From an uncultured Clostridia bacterium (lineage in GTDB: Bacteria; Bacillota; Clostridia; Oscillospirales; Ruminococcaceae), in assembly GCA_944386285.1 (NCBI GenBank), contig CALXAM010000020.1, positions 1 through 64,000 on the forward strand: a stretch of 64,000 nucleotides of DNA, read 5' to 3'. Each line of letters starts with the position of its first letter. Within the stretch, counting starts at the first letter, position 1. Positions 25,859-33,431 of this stretch are shown in pieces. The notes under the pieces were generated by a model. That model saw only the letters and a list, made by a program, of their open reading frames with translations. It searched no databases and was not told where the DNA came from. The translations under genes and the position numbers were made by a program.

Positions 25859-26377
25859 CTATTTCACCCAATGCACATAGTCGTCTTTACGCGGACGCGG
25901 TGCAGGCGTATCTCCATCGGCATAGCCCAAAATGCAGTGGCCAATTCCTTCATAGTCGCCGGTAATACCGAGCGAGGAAAGCAATGCTTTTCCCTCTGCA
26001 CTTTCAAACTCCTCTTTGGCACGATGAATCCAGCAGCTTGACACACCAAGCGCATGTGCAGCATTCATTAAGTTGCCCATCACAAGACTGCCGTCATACA
26101 GATATGTGCCAATCGATTTGTCTGCAAGCACAACGAGCACGACAGGTGCACCATAAAACGGATCGTTGTCCGTGCCCATCACGGCAGCATTCATCTTTGA
26201 AAGCTTGTCACGTGTCGCTTTATCCGTAACTGCCAAAATGATCGGTGACTGTCTGCCCATTCCTGTAGCAGCATACGTCCCTGCCTCAAGAATTTTTAGA
26301 AGGACTTCGTCTGGGATCGGATCAGACTTGTACGCTCTGACACTTCTTCTGGTTAACAAATTTTCCATTGCATCCAT
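25859..26377 (-). CDS. Nitroreductase-family flavoprotein
   Basis: A 172-aa FMN-dependent oxidoreductase. MENLLTRRSVRAYKSDPIPDE is the typical start with the Arg-Arg-Ser phosphate-binding motif, and ILEAGTYAATGMGRQS follows. The C-terminal region has GIGHCILGYADGDTPAPRPR, the usual end of this subfamily. It reduces nitro-compounds or quinones with NAD(P)H in the cytoplasm; the natural substrate is not evident. The ATG at 26377 has CGGAGGAATTTACA before it, while a longer reading frame upstream has no ribosome site. It starts 53 bases after the GH30 stop on the same strand, so the two may be co-transcribed. Confidence 0.88.
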   Translation of the reverse strand: MDAMENLLTRRSVRAYKSDPIPDEVLLKILEAGTYAATGMGRQSPIILAVTDKATRDKLSKMNAAVMGTDNDPFYGAPVVLVVLADKSIGTYLYDGSLVMGNLMNAAHALGVSSCWIHRAKEEFESAEGKALLSSLGITGDYEGIGHCILGYADGDTPAPRPRKDDYVHWVK

Positions 26378-26429
26378 TGTAAATTCCTCCGTTTCTTTTG
26401 GTGTTTTTATTGTTTTGAATTGCGTTTTT

Positions 26430-27752
26430 TCAGATATCTCTTTCCTTATCGAATACAATCGTATTGAATGAATCAGGTGAAAGAGTAAATACTTCTCCGG
26501 CAAACGAGAATGTAAGCGGCCGTGCAAACGGATTTTGTACCGTTAAAACAACAGTACCGTCCGGATTTTTGAATGCGACCGCACTCGAGCAGAGATGCCC
26601 CGATAATACAAGTCGTTTTGCACCTGGGGTCACAAAGCGCGAAAAATGCTTCATCACATAATATTCATGCTCAAACGACACTGTTTTGTCCGCTGAAACC
26701 GTAATCATGCTGTTCTGCTTCCACCCCCATGTACTCTCGCCCTCTTTCGGGAGAACCATATTCCAATAGGTGTAAGCGCACACGCCGCTTGTGATGTAGT
26801 GCACAAACATCTCGAAGATGTAGCGCGCATATTCCCATGTATTCTGGCCGTCGCCGCATTCGTTTTCACTCTGAATGTATTTTTTCTCGGGGAAAGCTCG
26901 ACGTGTCTGTGCGACAGCCGCTTTGCCTGCCCATTGATAACTCACACCCTCGACAAACCGCTCAGCGTCCGGATCGTGGAGAACGAGATTTGCATAATCG
27001 TTAAAGCGGGTATAAAGCATCCGATGATCCGCTTCCGGGCCATTGAGTGTACCGAGCCAGATTTTCGTATCTACCTGCTCTTTTTCAAACAGCGGACCTA
27101 AGTATTTGCCGATAAACCGAGCAAACTCCTCGCCGGTCCAGATGCAGGACGGGAATTTCTGTGTCGACATCGGTTCGTTCTGCACATGTACCTGTGCAAT
27201 CGGTAACCCTTTTTCTTTATATGCCTGCACGAATTTCAAAAAGTAGAGTGCATAGGCGGAAAGGTTCTCATCCGTTTGAATGAGCGTACCGAAGTTGCAC
27301 GCCTTGTGTGTTTTCATCCAGGTGGGCGGGCTCCACGGTGAAGCGAATAATTTAAGTTCCGGGTTGCGTTTTTTAGCTTCTTTAATATATGGAATCAAAT
27401 ACTTTTCGTCTCGTTCAATCGAAAAGTGCTCCATTTTATAGTCGCCTTCTGTTTCGTTGTGCGAATACCAGCGCTCTGCATAGTCGGACGCGCCAATCGG
27501 CAGTCGGCAGAAATCAAAGCGTACGCCGTCTGCATCTTTTTTGAACAGTGCGTCATAAATTTCTTCCTGTGCATCTTTCGGGAGCGTTTCAATGGCGATT
27601 TGGGAAAGCTCATTAAAGCAGCCGCCGAATCCCTCCCAGACCTGATCGGTCTCTCCGGTAAATGAAAGCGTCGTATTACAGGGCGCTTCCGGCATTGATT
27701 CAACACGCTGCCACGGTGTTTCTTTTGTGGTCGTGTACATGGTAAAATTCAT
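26430..27752 (-). CDS. Glycoside hydrolase family 30 (glucosylceramidase-like)
   Basis: A 440-aa cytoplasmic enzyme, with no signal peptide, built as a (beta/alpha)8 barrel plus a beta-sandwich. FGGCFNELSQ at about residue 43, RLPIGASDYA, SPWSPPTWMK, VHVQNEP (candidate acid/base Glu) and YIQSENECGDG (candidate nucleophile Glu) are GH30 marks. Known activities of the family include beta-glucosidase, beta-xylosidase, fucosidase and beta-1,6-glucanase. Being intracellular it probably acts on imported oligosaccharides. The ATG at 27752 is chosen because AGAGGA lies six bases upstream. An AraC regulator sits upstream on the same strand and probably controls it. Confidence 0.87.
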   Translation of the reverse strand: MNFTMYTTTKETPWQRVESMPEAPCNTTLSFTGETDQVWEGFGGCFNELSQIAIETLPKDAQEEIYDALFKKDADGVRFDFCRLPIGASDYAERWYSHNETEGDYKMEHFSIERDEKYLIPYIKEAKKRNPELKLFASPWSPPTWMKTHKACNFGTLIQTDENLSAYALYFLKFVQAYKEKGLPIAQVHVQNEPMSTQKFPSCIWTGEEFARFIGKYLGPLFEKEQVDTKIWLGTLNGPEADHRMLYTRFNDYANLVLHDPDAERFVEGVSYQWAGKAAVAQTRRAFPEKKYIQSENECGDGQNTWEYARYIFEMFVHYITSGVCAYTYWNMVLPKEGESTWGWKQNSMITVSADKTVSFEHEYYVMKHFSRFVTPGAKRLVLSGHLCSSAVAFKNPDGTVVLTVQNPFARPLTFSFAGEVFTLSPDSFNTIVFDKERDI

Positions 27753-27843
27753 GGTCATTCCTCTTTTTCTGTTGAATTTGTGTGCGGTCACATCTTTTAA
27801 AAGCAGTATAGCACCCACTTTTTTGTGTGTCAACGGAAAATCC

Positions 27844-28587
27844 TCATGGAACAATCCATTTGGAACTGCCATATGTACCGGGTGAAATCCCAAACATTTT
27901 GTGAAACGCCCGGCAATATGATTTTGCATCTTTATAGCCGCAGGCATATGCTGTTTCTGTTACGGAAAGCCCCGCTTTAAGAAGATAACACGAGCGATTT
28001 AACCGATAATGAATCAAATACTGATATGGTGAAAGCCCGAACACCTCGGAAAACACGCGAATGAAATATTTTTCGTGATAACCGCACAATGTACTAAGTC
28101 TTTCAACTGTGATTTCCTCGGAAAAATGCATTGCAATATATGAAACCGCTTGTCCAAGCCCTTGGGTGTTTTTGCGAATTTTACCGCACTGATCAGCATA
28201 CGTTAAAAGCACTTCAGACAGCGAATCCACAAGCGGTTGAGCGGAAGATTTTCCACGTACGATCGCCGAATCGATTGCCTTAAATACTGCCTGTACAATC
28301 GGATGTGCCTGACAATCAAATGATACGATTTCGTCGATCAGATCGGGTAAAATGTCGAGATGTAAATAGACGCAGAAAAGCCGGTCGTTCTTGTCCTGCT
28401 CCATCGTATAGGGGATTGCTGTCGGAAACAGGTAAACATGATTTTTCTTTAAAATGGTGCGAGTATGAGCATCCGTGTAAGTCACAGTACCATCAAGCAC
28501 ATAATACACCCGCACAAACAGTGGAGAAGCGGTTTCGCGCACAAACCAATTTTGGTTTACGTGGATCTTATGAAAGTCAAGCAGCAT
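27844..28587 (-). CDS. AraC-family transcriptional regulator
   Basis: A 247-aa protein with an N-terminal cupin-like sugar-binding domain (about 15-110; LFPTAIPYTMEQD) and a C-terminal double helix-turn-helix (about 145-245). ITVERLSTLCGYHEKYFIRVF and SVTETAYACGYKDAKSYCRAF are the two helix-turn-helix units, and FGISPGTYG is the family end. It probably senses a sugar and activates the GH30 gene that follows, perhaps also the divergent URO-D gene 115 bases away. The start ATG is preceded only by a GGGGTGTGGG stretch, so the exact start is less sure; a longer frame runs to 28716. Confidence 0.88.
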   Translation of the reverse strand: MLLDFHKIHVNQNWFVRETASPLFVRVYYVLDGTVTYTDAHTRTILKKNHVYLFPTAIPYTMEQDKNDRLFCVYLHLDILPDLIDEIVSFDCQAHPIVQAVFKAIDSAIVRGKSSAQPLVDSLSEVLLTYADQCGKIRKNTQGLGQAVSYIAMHFSEEITVERLSTLCGYHEKYFIRVFSEVFGLSPYQYLIHYRLNRSCYLLKAGLSVTETAYACGYKDAKSYCRAFHKMFGISPGTYGSSKWIVP

Positions 28588-28701
28588 ACCCACACCCCGA
28601 AATCTTACTTTTTGCGTATATGATACTACTTTCTGCGGTTGTTCGCAAGAGGGAAAGCAGATACAATAAAAAGTAACAAAATAAAAGGAGCGTTTGATTT
28701 T

Positions 28702-29943
28702 ATGCAGATCAGTCAAAACGATATTGCGGTTCTGCGCGAACTTGCAAAGGAATATATGGAGGTTGCATCCTTGCCCGTACAGCGCCAGAAGATGATGCTC
28801 TGGAAATCGTTTAACGCAAACACACCGGGCAGCCGTCCAATGGTGATTATCGATCAGCTGCCGTGGAACGAATTAAACGACGAAGGCGAGCTTACGCTGT
28901 CGGTCGAAAATCCGCTGTTTCGTCAGGTGGAATGGAATCTGCGTTCAACGCTTTATAAATGGCGTCATTTCCCGGTCGACATGGTGGTCGAGCCGTTTAT
29001 TACAATCCCAAGCGCTATTCAAAACAGCGGCTACGGATTAAAAGCCGATGTGGAGCTGCTTGGTGAAGCAGGTACCACCGCATTTTCGCAGCATTTTGAG
29101 AGCGTGTTAAACGACGAGGAAGACGTTTTAAAAATCAAAGATATGGTACTCACAGTCGATGAAGACGAAAACCGTGACCGCATGGAAACCGCGCACATGA
29201 TTTTTGACGGAATTGCACCAGTGGTGCTTGGTCATGGTATTGGTTTTCATCTGGGTGTGTGGGATCGTCTGAGCGAATATATGGGTGTCACAAACGTTTA
29301 CTGCGATCTTTATGACCGGCCGGAATTCCTGCACGCATGCATGCGCCGCATCACCGATGCAACGATTGCCGGCATCAAGCAGGCGAATGCACTGCGCATT
29401 CATGACGATATCACAAACACCTGCCACTGTTCGTATATTTACACCGACAAGCTTTTATCCGATTTCGGCAAAGGACTTGGCAGTACATCGGAAAACTGCT
29501 GGGCGATGGGATTGGCGCAGCTGTTCTCATCGGCGTCACCGCAGACAACCGCAGAGTTTGAGCTCCCGTATATTCAGGAGATGGCAAGCTATTTCGACAG
29601 CATCTACTACGGCTGCTGTGAGCGGCTCGACGACCGGCTCGATGTGATTTTTAATATTCCGAATATCAAAAAGCTTTCGTGCAGTCCATGGAGCAAAAAG
29701 GAATCGTTTGCCCAGCAACTTCAGGGCAGAGGACTTATCATGTCGAATAAACCGAATCCGGCATTTTTGTCGGCTGCATACGACGAAGATGTCATTCGTA
29801 AAGACTTGCGTGAGACGATGGACATTGCCAAACGGTATGGCGTCAACGTAGAACTGATTCAAAAGGATATTTCTACTGTCAACCGAAAACCGGAACGCCT
29901 CACCCGATGGGCAAAAATCGCAATGGAAGAAGCAATGCGCTGA
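28702..29943 (+). CDS. URO-D superfamily protein of unknown function
   Basis: A 413-aa cytoplasmic protein of the URO-D fold. The mid region (VLGHGIGFHLGVWDRLSEYMG) and the C-terminal barrel resemble methyltransferase-like URO-D proteins often found near carbohydrate genes in Clostridia. At the place where methyltransferases have H-x-C-G it reads LSCSPW, so the zinc-ligand His is missing; this differs from the first URO-D protein at 1079. AAAGGAG precedes the ATG at 28702. It is divergent from the AraC/GH30 genes and may share their inducer. It is not HemE. The substrate and reaction are unknown. Confidence 0.65.
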   Translation: MQISQNDIAVLRELAKEYMEVASLPVQRQKMMLWKSFNANTPGSRPMVIIDQLPWNELNDEGELTLSVENPLFRQVEWNLRSTLYKWRHFPVDMVVEPFITIPSAIQNSGYGLKADVELLGEAGTTAFSQHFESVLNDEEDVLKIKDMVLTVDEDENRDRMETAHMIFDGIAPVVLGHGIGFHLGVWDRLSEYMGVTNVYCDLYDRPEFLHACMRRITDATIAGIKQANALRIHDDITNTCHCSYIYTDKLLSDFGKGLGSTSENCWAMGLAQLFSSASPQTTAEFELPYIQEMASYFDSIYYGCCERLDDRLDVIFNIPNIKKLSCSPWSKKESFAQQLQGRGLIMSNKPNPAFLSAAYDEDVIRKDLRETMDIAKRYGVNVELIQKDISTVNRKPERLTRWAKIAMEEAMR

Positions 29944-29959
29944 ATAGCTATATGATAAA

Positions 29960-29997
29960 ATAACCGCCGCCTTTTAAAAAGGCGGCGGTTGTTATTC
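29960..29997. terminator. Bidirectional terminator between URO-D and XRE genes
   Basis: AACCGCCGCCTTTT and AAAAGGCGGCGGTT form a perfect stem of 14 bp. T-rich sequence on both sides suits the two convergent transcripts. Confidence 0.8.
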
Positions 29998-30007
29998 TAC
30001 CAAACAT

Positions 30008-30226
30008 TCAGCGTTTCTCCTTCGTTCTCCCGACAAGGTAGTCAAGCGAAACGTCATAAAAATCGGCAATGCGAATAAGAATAGAAAGCTTTGGTTCTCG
30101 GCGATTCCGTTCATAATTTTGATATGCTTTTTCTGTGATATCGCAAAAGATGTCAACTTCGTTTTGTGTAAGACCTCTTTCAGTTCTGCACTGTTTTAAC
30201 CGTTCAGCCAATACGCCGTTTCCCAT
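30008..30226 (-). CDS. Small XRE-family helix-turn-helix regulator
   Basis: A 72-aa protein made almost only of a lambda-repressor-type helix-turn-helix: LAERLKQCRTERGLTQNEVD, then KAYQNYERNRREPK and ISLDYLVG-like VSLDYLVGRTKEKR at the end. It is the last gene of the glycan operon, starting four bases after the kinase stop; AGGTGA before its ATG overlaps that stop. It may autoregulate the operon. No sensor domain is present. Confidence 0.85.
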   Translation of the reverse strand: MGNGVLAERLKQCRTERGLTQNEVDIFCDITEKAYQNYERNRREPKLSILIRIADFYDVSLDYLVGRTKEKR

Positions 30227-30230
30227 GAAA

Positions 30231-31340
30231 TCACCTACAATTTGCCTGACAGCGTTTTACGATTGCCATCATCTCGTCATATTTTTTCTCCATGTCTGCA
30301 ACTAACTTTAACTGTGTACGGCAGCGGTCTAAATTGTGATCGGGGCGATGAATCTTAAAATAGGTGTCACCATTTAAATAATCAGTCAAAAAGCGCATAC
30401 CACATTCAAATGTCATCAGCTTTGCACCAAACGGCAGATAGTCAATCTCTGTTTGGGTGAGACTTTTTCCACACTCCTCTAAAAAACCTTTACAGAACAC
30501 CTCAAACAGATCGAGCCGTACAAAGACTTTAGACAGATCCGTTTCGTCCTCTGAGGCACTGCTTGCGCCAAAACGAATGCTGTCACCGAAATCATAGTGT
30601 GCAAGTCCTGGCATCACAGTGTCAAGATCGATCACACAGATTCCCTCGCCAGTAGCGATATCAAGCAGAACGTTGTTGAGCTTTGTGTCGCTGTGAGTGA
30701 CGCGAAGCGGAATCTTTCCTGACTCTAATAAATGGAGCAAAATGCCAGCGTCCTGTTCACGGGCTTTGATAAAATCAATTTCCTGCTGTACCAAAGCACG
30801 CCGTCCCACAAGATCGGCGTCAATCGCCGCAAGAAAAGCCTCATAGCGCGCACGTGTATTGTGAAAAGCGGGAATTGTTTCAGTCAGTGTATCAGCCGGA
30901 AAATCGCTCAATAGCTTTTGAAACCGTCCGAATGCTTTGGCGGACTGATAAAAATGTTCCGGCTGTTCGATGTGCTGCAAACAGACGGCATCATCGACAA
31001 ACACATAGGCACGATAATAGCTTCCGTCCTCATCGCGGTAAAACAGCTGATCGTCAGTTGTTTTGACAATCTGGAGTACCTCACGGGCAGGATCACCGCC
31101 TAATTCAGCGACCTTTTTCGCCAAAAACGATGTAACGGCGTCAATATTCTGCATGAGCGCAGGGACATCTTTGAAAATTTGATGATTGATGCGCTGAACG
31201 ATATAGCGCAGCGGGTGTTCAAATTTGCGCTTAAAATAGCAAGCATAAGTATCGTTGATATGTCCACAGCCAAACGATTCACCGAAGATGAATGTCCCTT
31301 TCACCTGAAACTGTGATGCAATCGATTTCAAATCAAACAT
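30231..31340 (-). CDS. APH-fold sugar kinase, N-acetylhexosamine 1-kinase-like (NahK)
   Basis: A 369-aa cytoplasmic kinase of the aminoglycoside-phosphotransferase fold. HSDTKLNNVLLD holds the catalytic Asp and Asn, and CVIDLDTVMPGLAHYDFGDSIR is the metal-binding Asp segment; both strongly recall bifidobacterial NahK, which phosphorylates GlcNAc and GalNAc at C1 in the lacto-N-biose/N-glycan salvage pathway. The N-terminal lobe has FGESFGCGHINDTY, a glycine-rich nucleotide loop. It lies between a propeller glycan protein and an XRE regulator, and a GH85 endoglycosidase is encoded upstream, so a role in GlcNAc-type sugar use fits. The specificity is inference. Confidence 0.78.
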   Translation of the reverse strand: MFDLKSIASQFQVKGTFIFGESFGCGHINDTYACYFKRKFEHPLRYIVQRINHQIFKDVPALMQNIDAVTSFLAKKVAELGGDPAREVLQIVKTTDDQLFYRDEDGSYYRAYVFVDDAVCLQHIEQPEHFYQSAKAFGRFQKLLSDFPADTLTETIPAFHNTRARYEAFLAAIDADLVGRRALVQQEIDFIKAREQDAGILLHLLESGKIPLRVTHSDTKLNNVLLDIATGEGICVIDLDTVMPGLAHYDFGDSIRFGASSASEDETDLSKVFVRLDLFEVFCKGFLEECGKSLTQTEIDYLPFGAKLMTFECGMRFLTDYLNGDTYFKIHRPDHNLDRCRTQLKLVADMEKKYDEMMAIVKRCQANCR

Positions 31341-31375
31341 GGCTAAAACAGTCCTTTCGATATTTGATTGTGTAC

Positions 31376-33202
31376 TTACTTATCTGTTGTTGAAAAGTCG
31401 AATCGGTGAATCGTATAGCAAGCTTCGGTCACCGGTGTATCGCTGCATGGTAACACCTCTTTTGGATATTCTTCCGGATCCATATCGAGTGTAGGCGTAT
31501 GCGGATACGCACCGGTACGCAGCACAAAACGGGAAATACTGTTTGCTGCGCGCATAAACCGAAACTGTCGAATTGATCCGTCTGATTCGCACAGAGGTTT
31601 GCCGTTTATTTCGAGTGTGCAGAAAAATGTTTGACAATCAGCGTGCACTGTAAGTGAAAGTAGCTCATCTGCGTGGTAAACGCCAACAGGAATTTCGGTT
31701 GTCGTGCGCAGATAGATTGTCCCATCATCGCGCAATACAATCCGGATAACATCCGCACCTTGTGCATTACATAGCGTCAAATACAAACAACCGTGCGTTG
31801 TCTGCTTCGGCGTGAGAGAAATGGTGGCGTGAAAACGTGTCGAAGGAATCAGGAGCCGTTCTGCCCGGCAATAGTCAACAGGATCTGCATCGTGCATACA
31901 AAGGCCGTCTGCTGTTTGTTCAGCACGTGCCCATTTGGGACAGTAAAGATTCCATTTCTCCAGTACATCAGGATGCGAAAGGCATTCATGCAGGACAGAC
32001 TCTGTTTCCTCACCGCAAACCGGTGTCGGAATATGTGCAATCCAAATATCTTCTTTATTCACAGAATAGGTAATAAGCAAGCGGTTGTTTGGTTGATCCA
32101 TTCCCTCACAAATGCCTCGCATATACTGAAACCCAAAATCTTTAAAAAGGCCGGGGTATCGTTTGGGCGTTAAATCACCACACACAAGGCGCATCTGATC
32201 GAAAGCGAGTCCATCTGAAGAAGTAGTGATACACAGCGGATAGCGGTGTTGTGTTTCAAGTGTTGGATCATATACCATCGCATATTTTCCGTCTGGTGTA
32301 CGGCAGCCCCATACTTTTTGGCCGCTCATAACAAGAGAGTACGATTTTTGAACAGGGGACCACGTTTTCCCATTATCGTCACTACGGGCACAAAACGAAT
32401 GCTTAAACAGTCCAATTACGGTTTCAGGTCCAATGTGATACCAGCAAAAGGCCTGATAAGATTGATTCTTTCCGTGTTTTATTGTAATGATATCATCATG
32501 ATCGCCATTTTCCTCCGCCCATTGCTGAGTGGCCAGCCGGTCAGCAAGCAATTCTTCACAGGCGGCACGGAATCCATCATCCGAACACTCATCATAGAGT
32601 GGGTATAATAGCTGTTCACGTTTCCACCCAGCCTGCCAAGTGGGATAGATGAAATAGATATCTGAAAGTGTTCCATCTGGATACAGTTCCCGTACCACCC
32701 GTCCAATTCCACGCCGATCCCAAGGACAGATCCACGCTTCAGGTGTAAATCCATAAAATCCAGAAATAAGCATTCGTCCGGACTTTGTTTGATAAAAACT
32801 CATACGCTGATGCATGACGGCAAATGTATCACCTGAAAATTCTGTTGTTACTCCGTCACAATCCGTAAGCGTACAGGCAGGGATTTGATACGGCGGAAAC
32901 GATACAACAAAATGATCCCAGTGCACACCGTCCGCTGAAGATGCGAGAATTGACTGTCCTGCACCCACATGTTCACTTTCCGGATTGCATAGATACTGGA
33001 TATAATATCTGCCATGAAACAGACACAGATCCGGCGCGTGCTTATACGTATATCCTGTGTTGTCATCCCATTCGGGATGCCGCGCGTTTGCACGTGTGAC
33101 TTGATAGCATTTCACACCTCGTACAGGGGGAATCTGTCCATGTACATAGTCACAGTTTGGATGAATTTTTCCAACATAATGGGGAAGAGGTACTTGCTTC
33201 AT
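31376..33202 (-). CDS. Asp-box beta-propeller protein (sialidase-like fold) of unknown specificity
   Basis: A 608-aa protein without a signal peptide, so probably cytoplasmic. The first ~400 residues look like a beta-propeller with Asp-box-type hairpins (ASSADGVHWD, RSDDNGKTWSP, TSSDGLAFDQ). The last ~190 residues form a beta-sandwich that could be a LamG-like or carbohydrate-binding domain (ATISLTPKQT...RTGAYPH). The fold suggests a glycosidase or glycan-binding enzyme; I could not find the arginine triad of GH33, so a true sialidase is doubtful. AAAGGAG precedes the ATG. It is the first gene of an operon with the NahK-like kinase, suggesting it processes imported N-glycan-derived oligosaccharides. 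Confidence 0.6.
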   Translation of the reverse strand: MKQVPLPHYVGKIHPNCDYVHGQIPPVRGVKCYQVTRANARHPEWDDNTGYTYKHAPDLCLFHGRYYIQYLCNPESEHVGAGQSILASSADGVHWDHFVVSFPPYQIPACTLTDCDGVTTEFSGDTFAVMHQRMSFYQTKSGRMLISGFYGFTPEAWICPWDRRGIGRVVRELYPDGTLSDIYFIYPTWQAGWKREQLLYPLYDECSDDGFRAACEELLADRLATQQWAEENGDHDDIITIKHGKNQSYQAFCWYHIGPETVIGLFKHSFCARSDDNGKTWSPVQKSYSLVMSGQKVWGCRTPDGKYAMVYDPTLETQHRYPLCITTSSDGLAFDQMRLVCGDLTPKRYPGLFKDFGFQYMRGICEGMDQPNNRLLITYSVNKEDIWIAHIPTPVCGEETESVLHECLSHPDVLEKWNLYCPKWARAEQTADGLCMHDADPVDYCRAERLLIPSTRFHATISLTPKQTTHGCLYLTLCNAQGADVIRIVLRDDGTIYLRTTTEIPVGVYHADELLSLTVHADCQTFFCTLEINGKPLCESDGSIRQFRFMRAANSISRFVLRTGAYPHTPTLDMDPEEYPKEVLPCSDTPVTEACYTIHRFDFSTTDK

Positions 33203-33363
33203 AAATGACTCCTTTCTTTTGATTTCGTCCTGTTTTTATTTTTGATTATAATCCTGAAAAAAAGAAAAAGCCAGAGAAAAATAGAAGATTAGCGCGATAT
33301 TATCCTTTTACGATTTATTTCTATTGTTGATCTTACTTACATCTTCATTTCATATTGACACAA

Positions 33364-33404
33364 TAAAAGGAGTGGCACAGATCATTGTGCCACTCCTTTT
33401 TAAC
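33364..33404 (-). terminator. Terminator of the GH85 gene
   Basis: AAAAGGAGTGGCACA and TGTGCCACTCCTTTT form a perfect 15-bp stem with an 8-base loop, about 30 bases after the GH85 stop. It separates the GH85 gene from the downstream propeller-kinase operon. Confidence 0.88.
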
Positions 33405-33431
33405 TCAACCACTCATAATGGTTTTGTTATT

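Noticed and set aside
31376-33202. Calling the propeller protein a GH33 sialidase
   Set aside because: Asp-box-like turns are present, but I could not find the Arg triad and the usual RIP motif, and the protein has no signal peptide.
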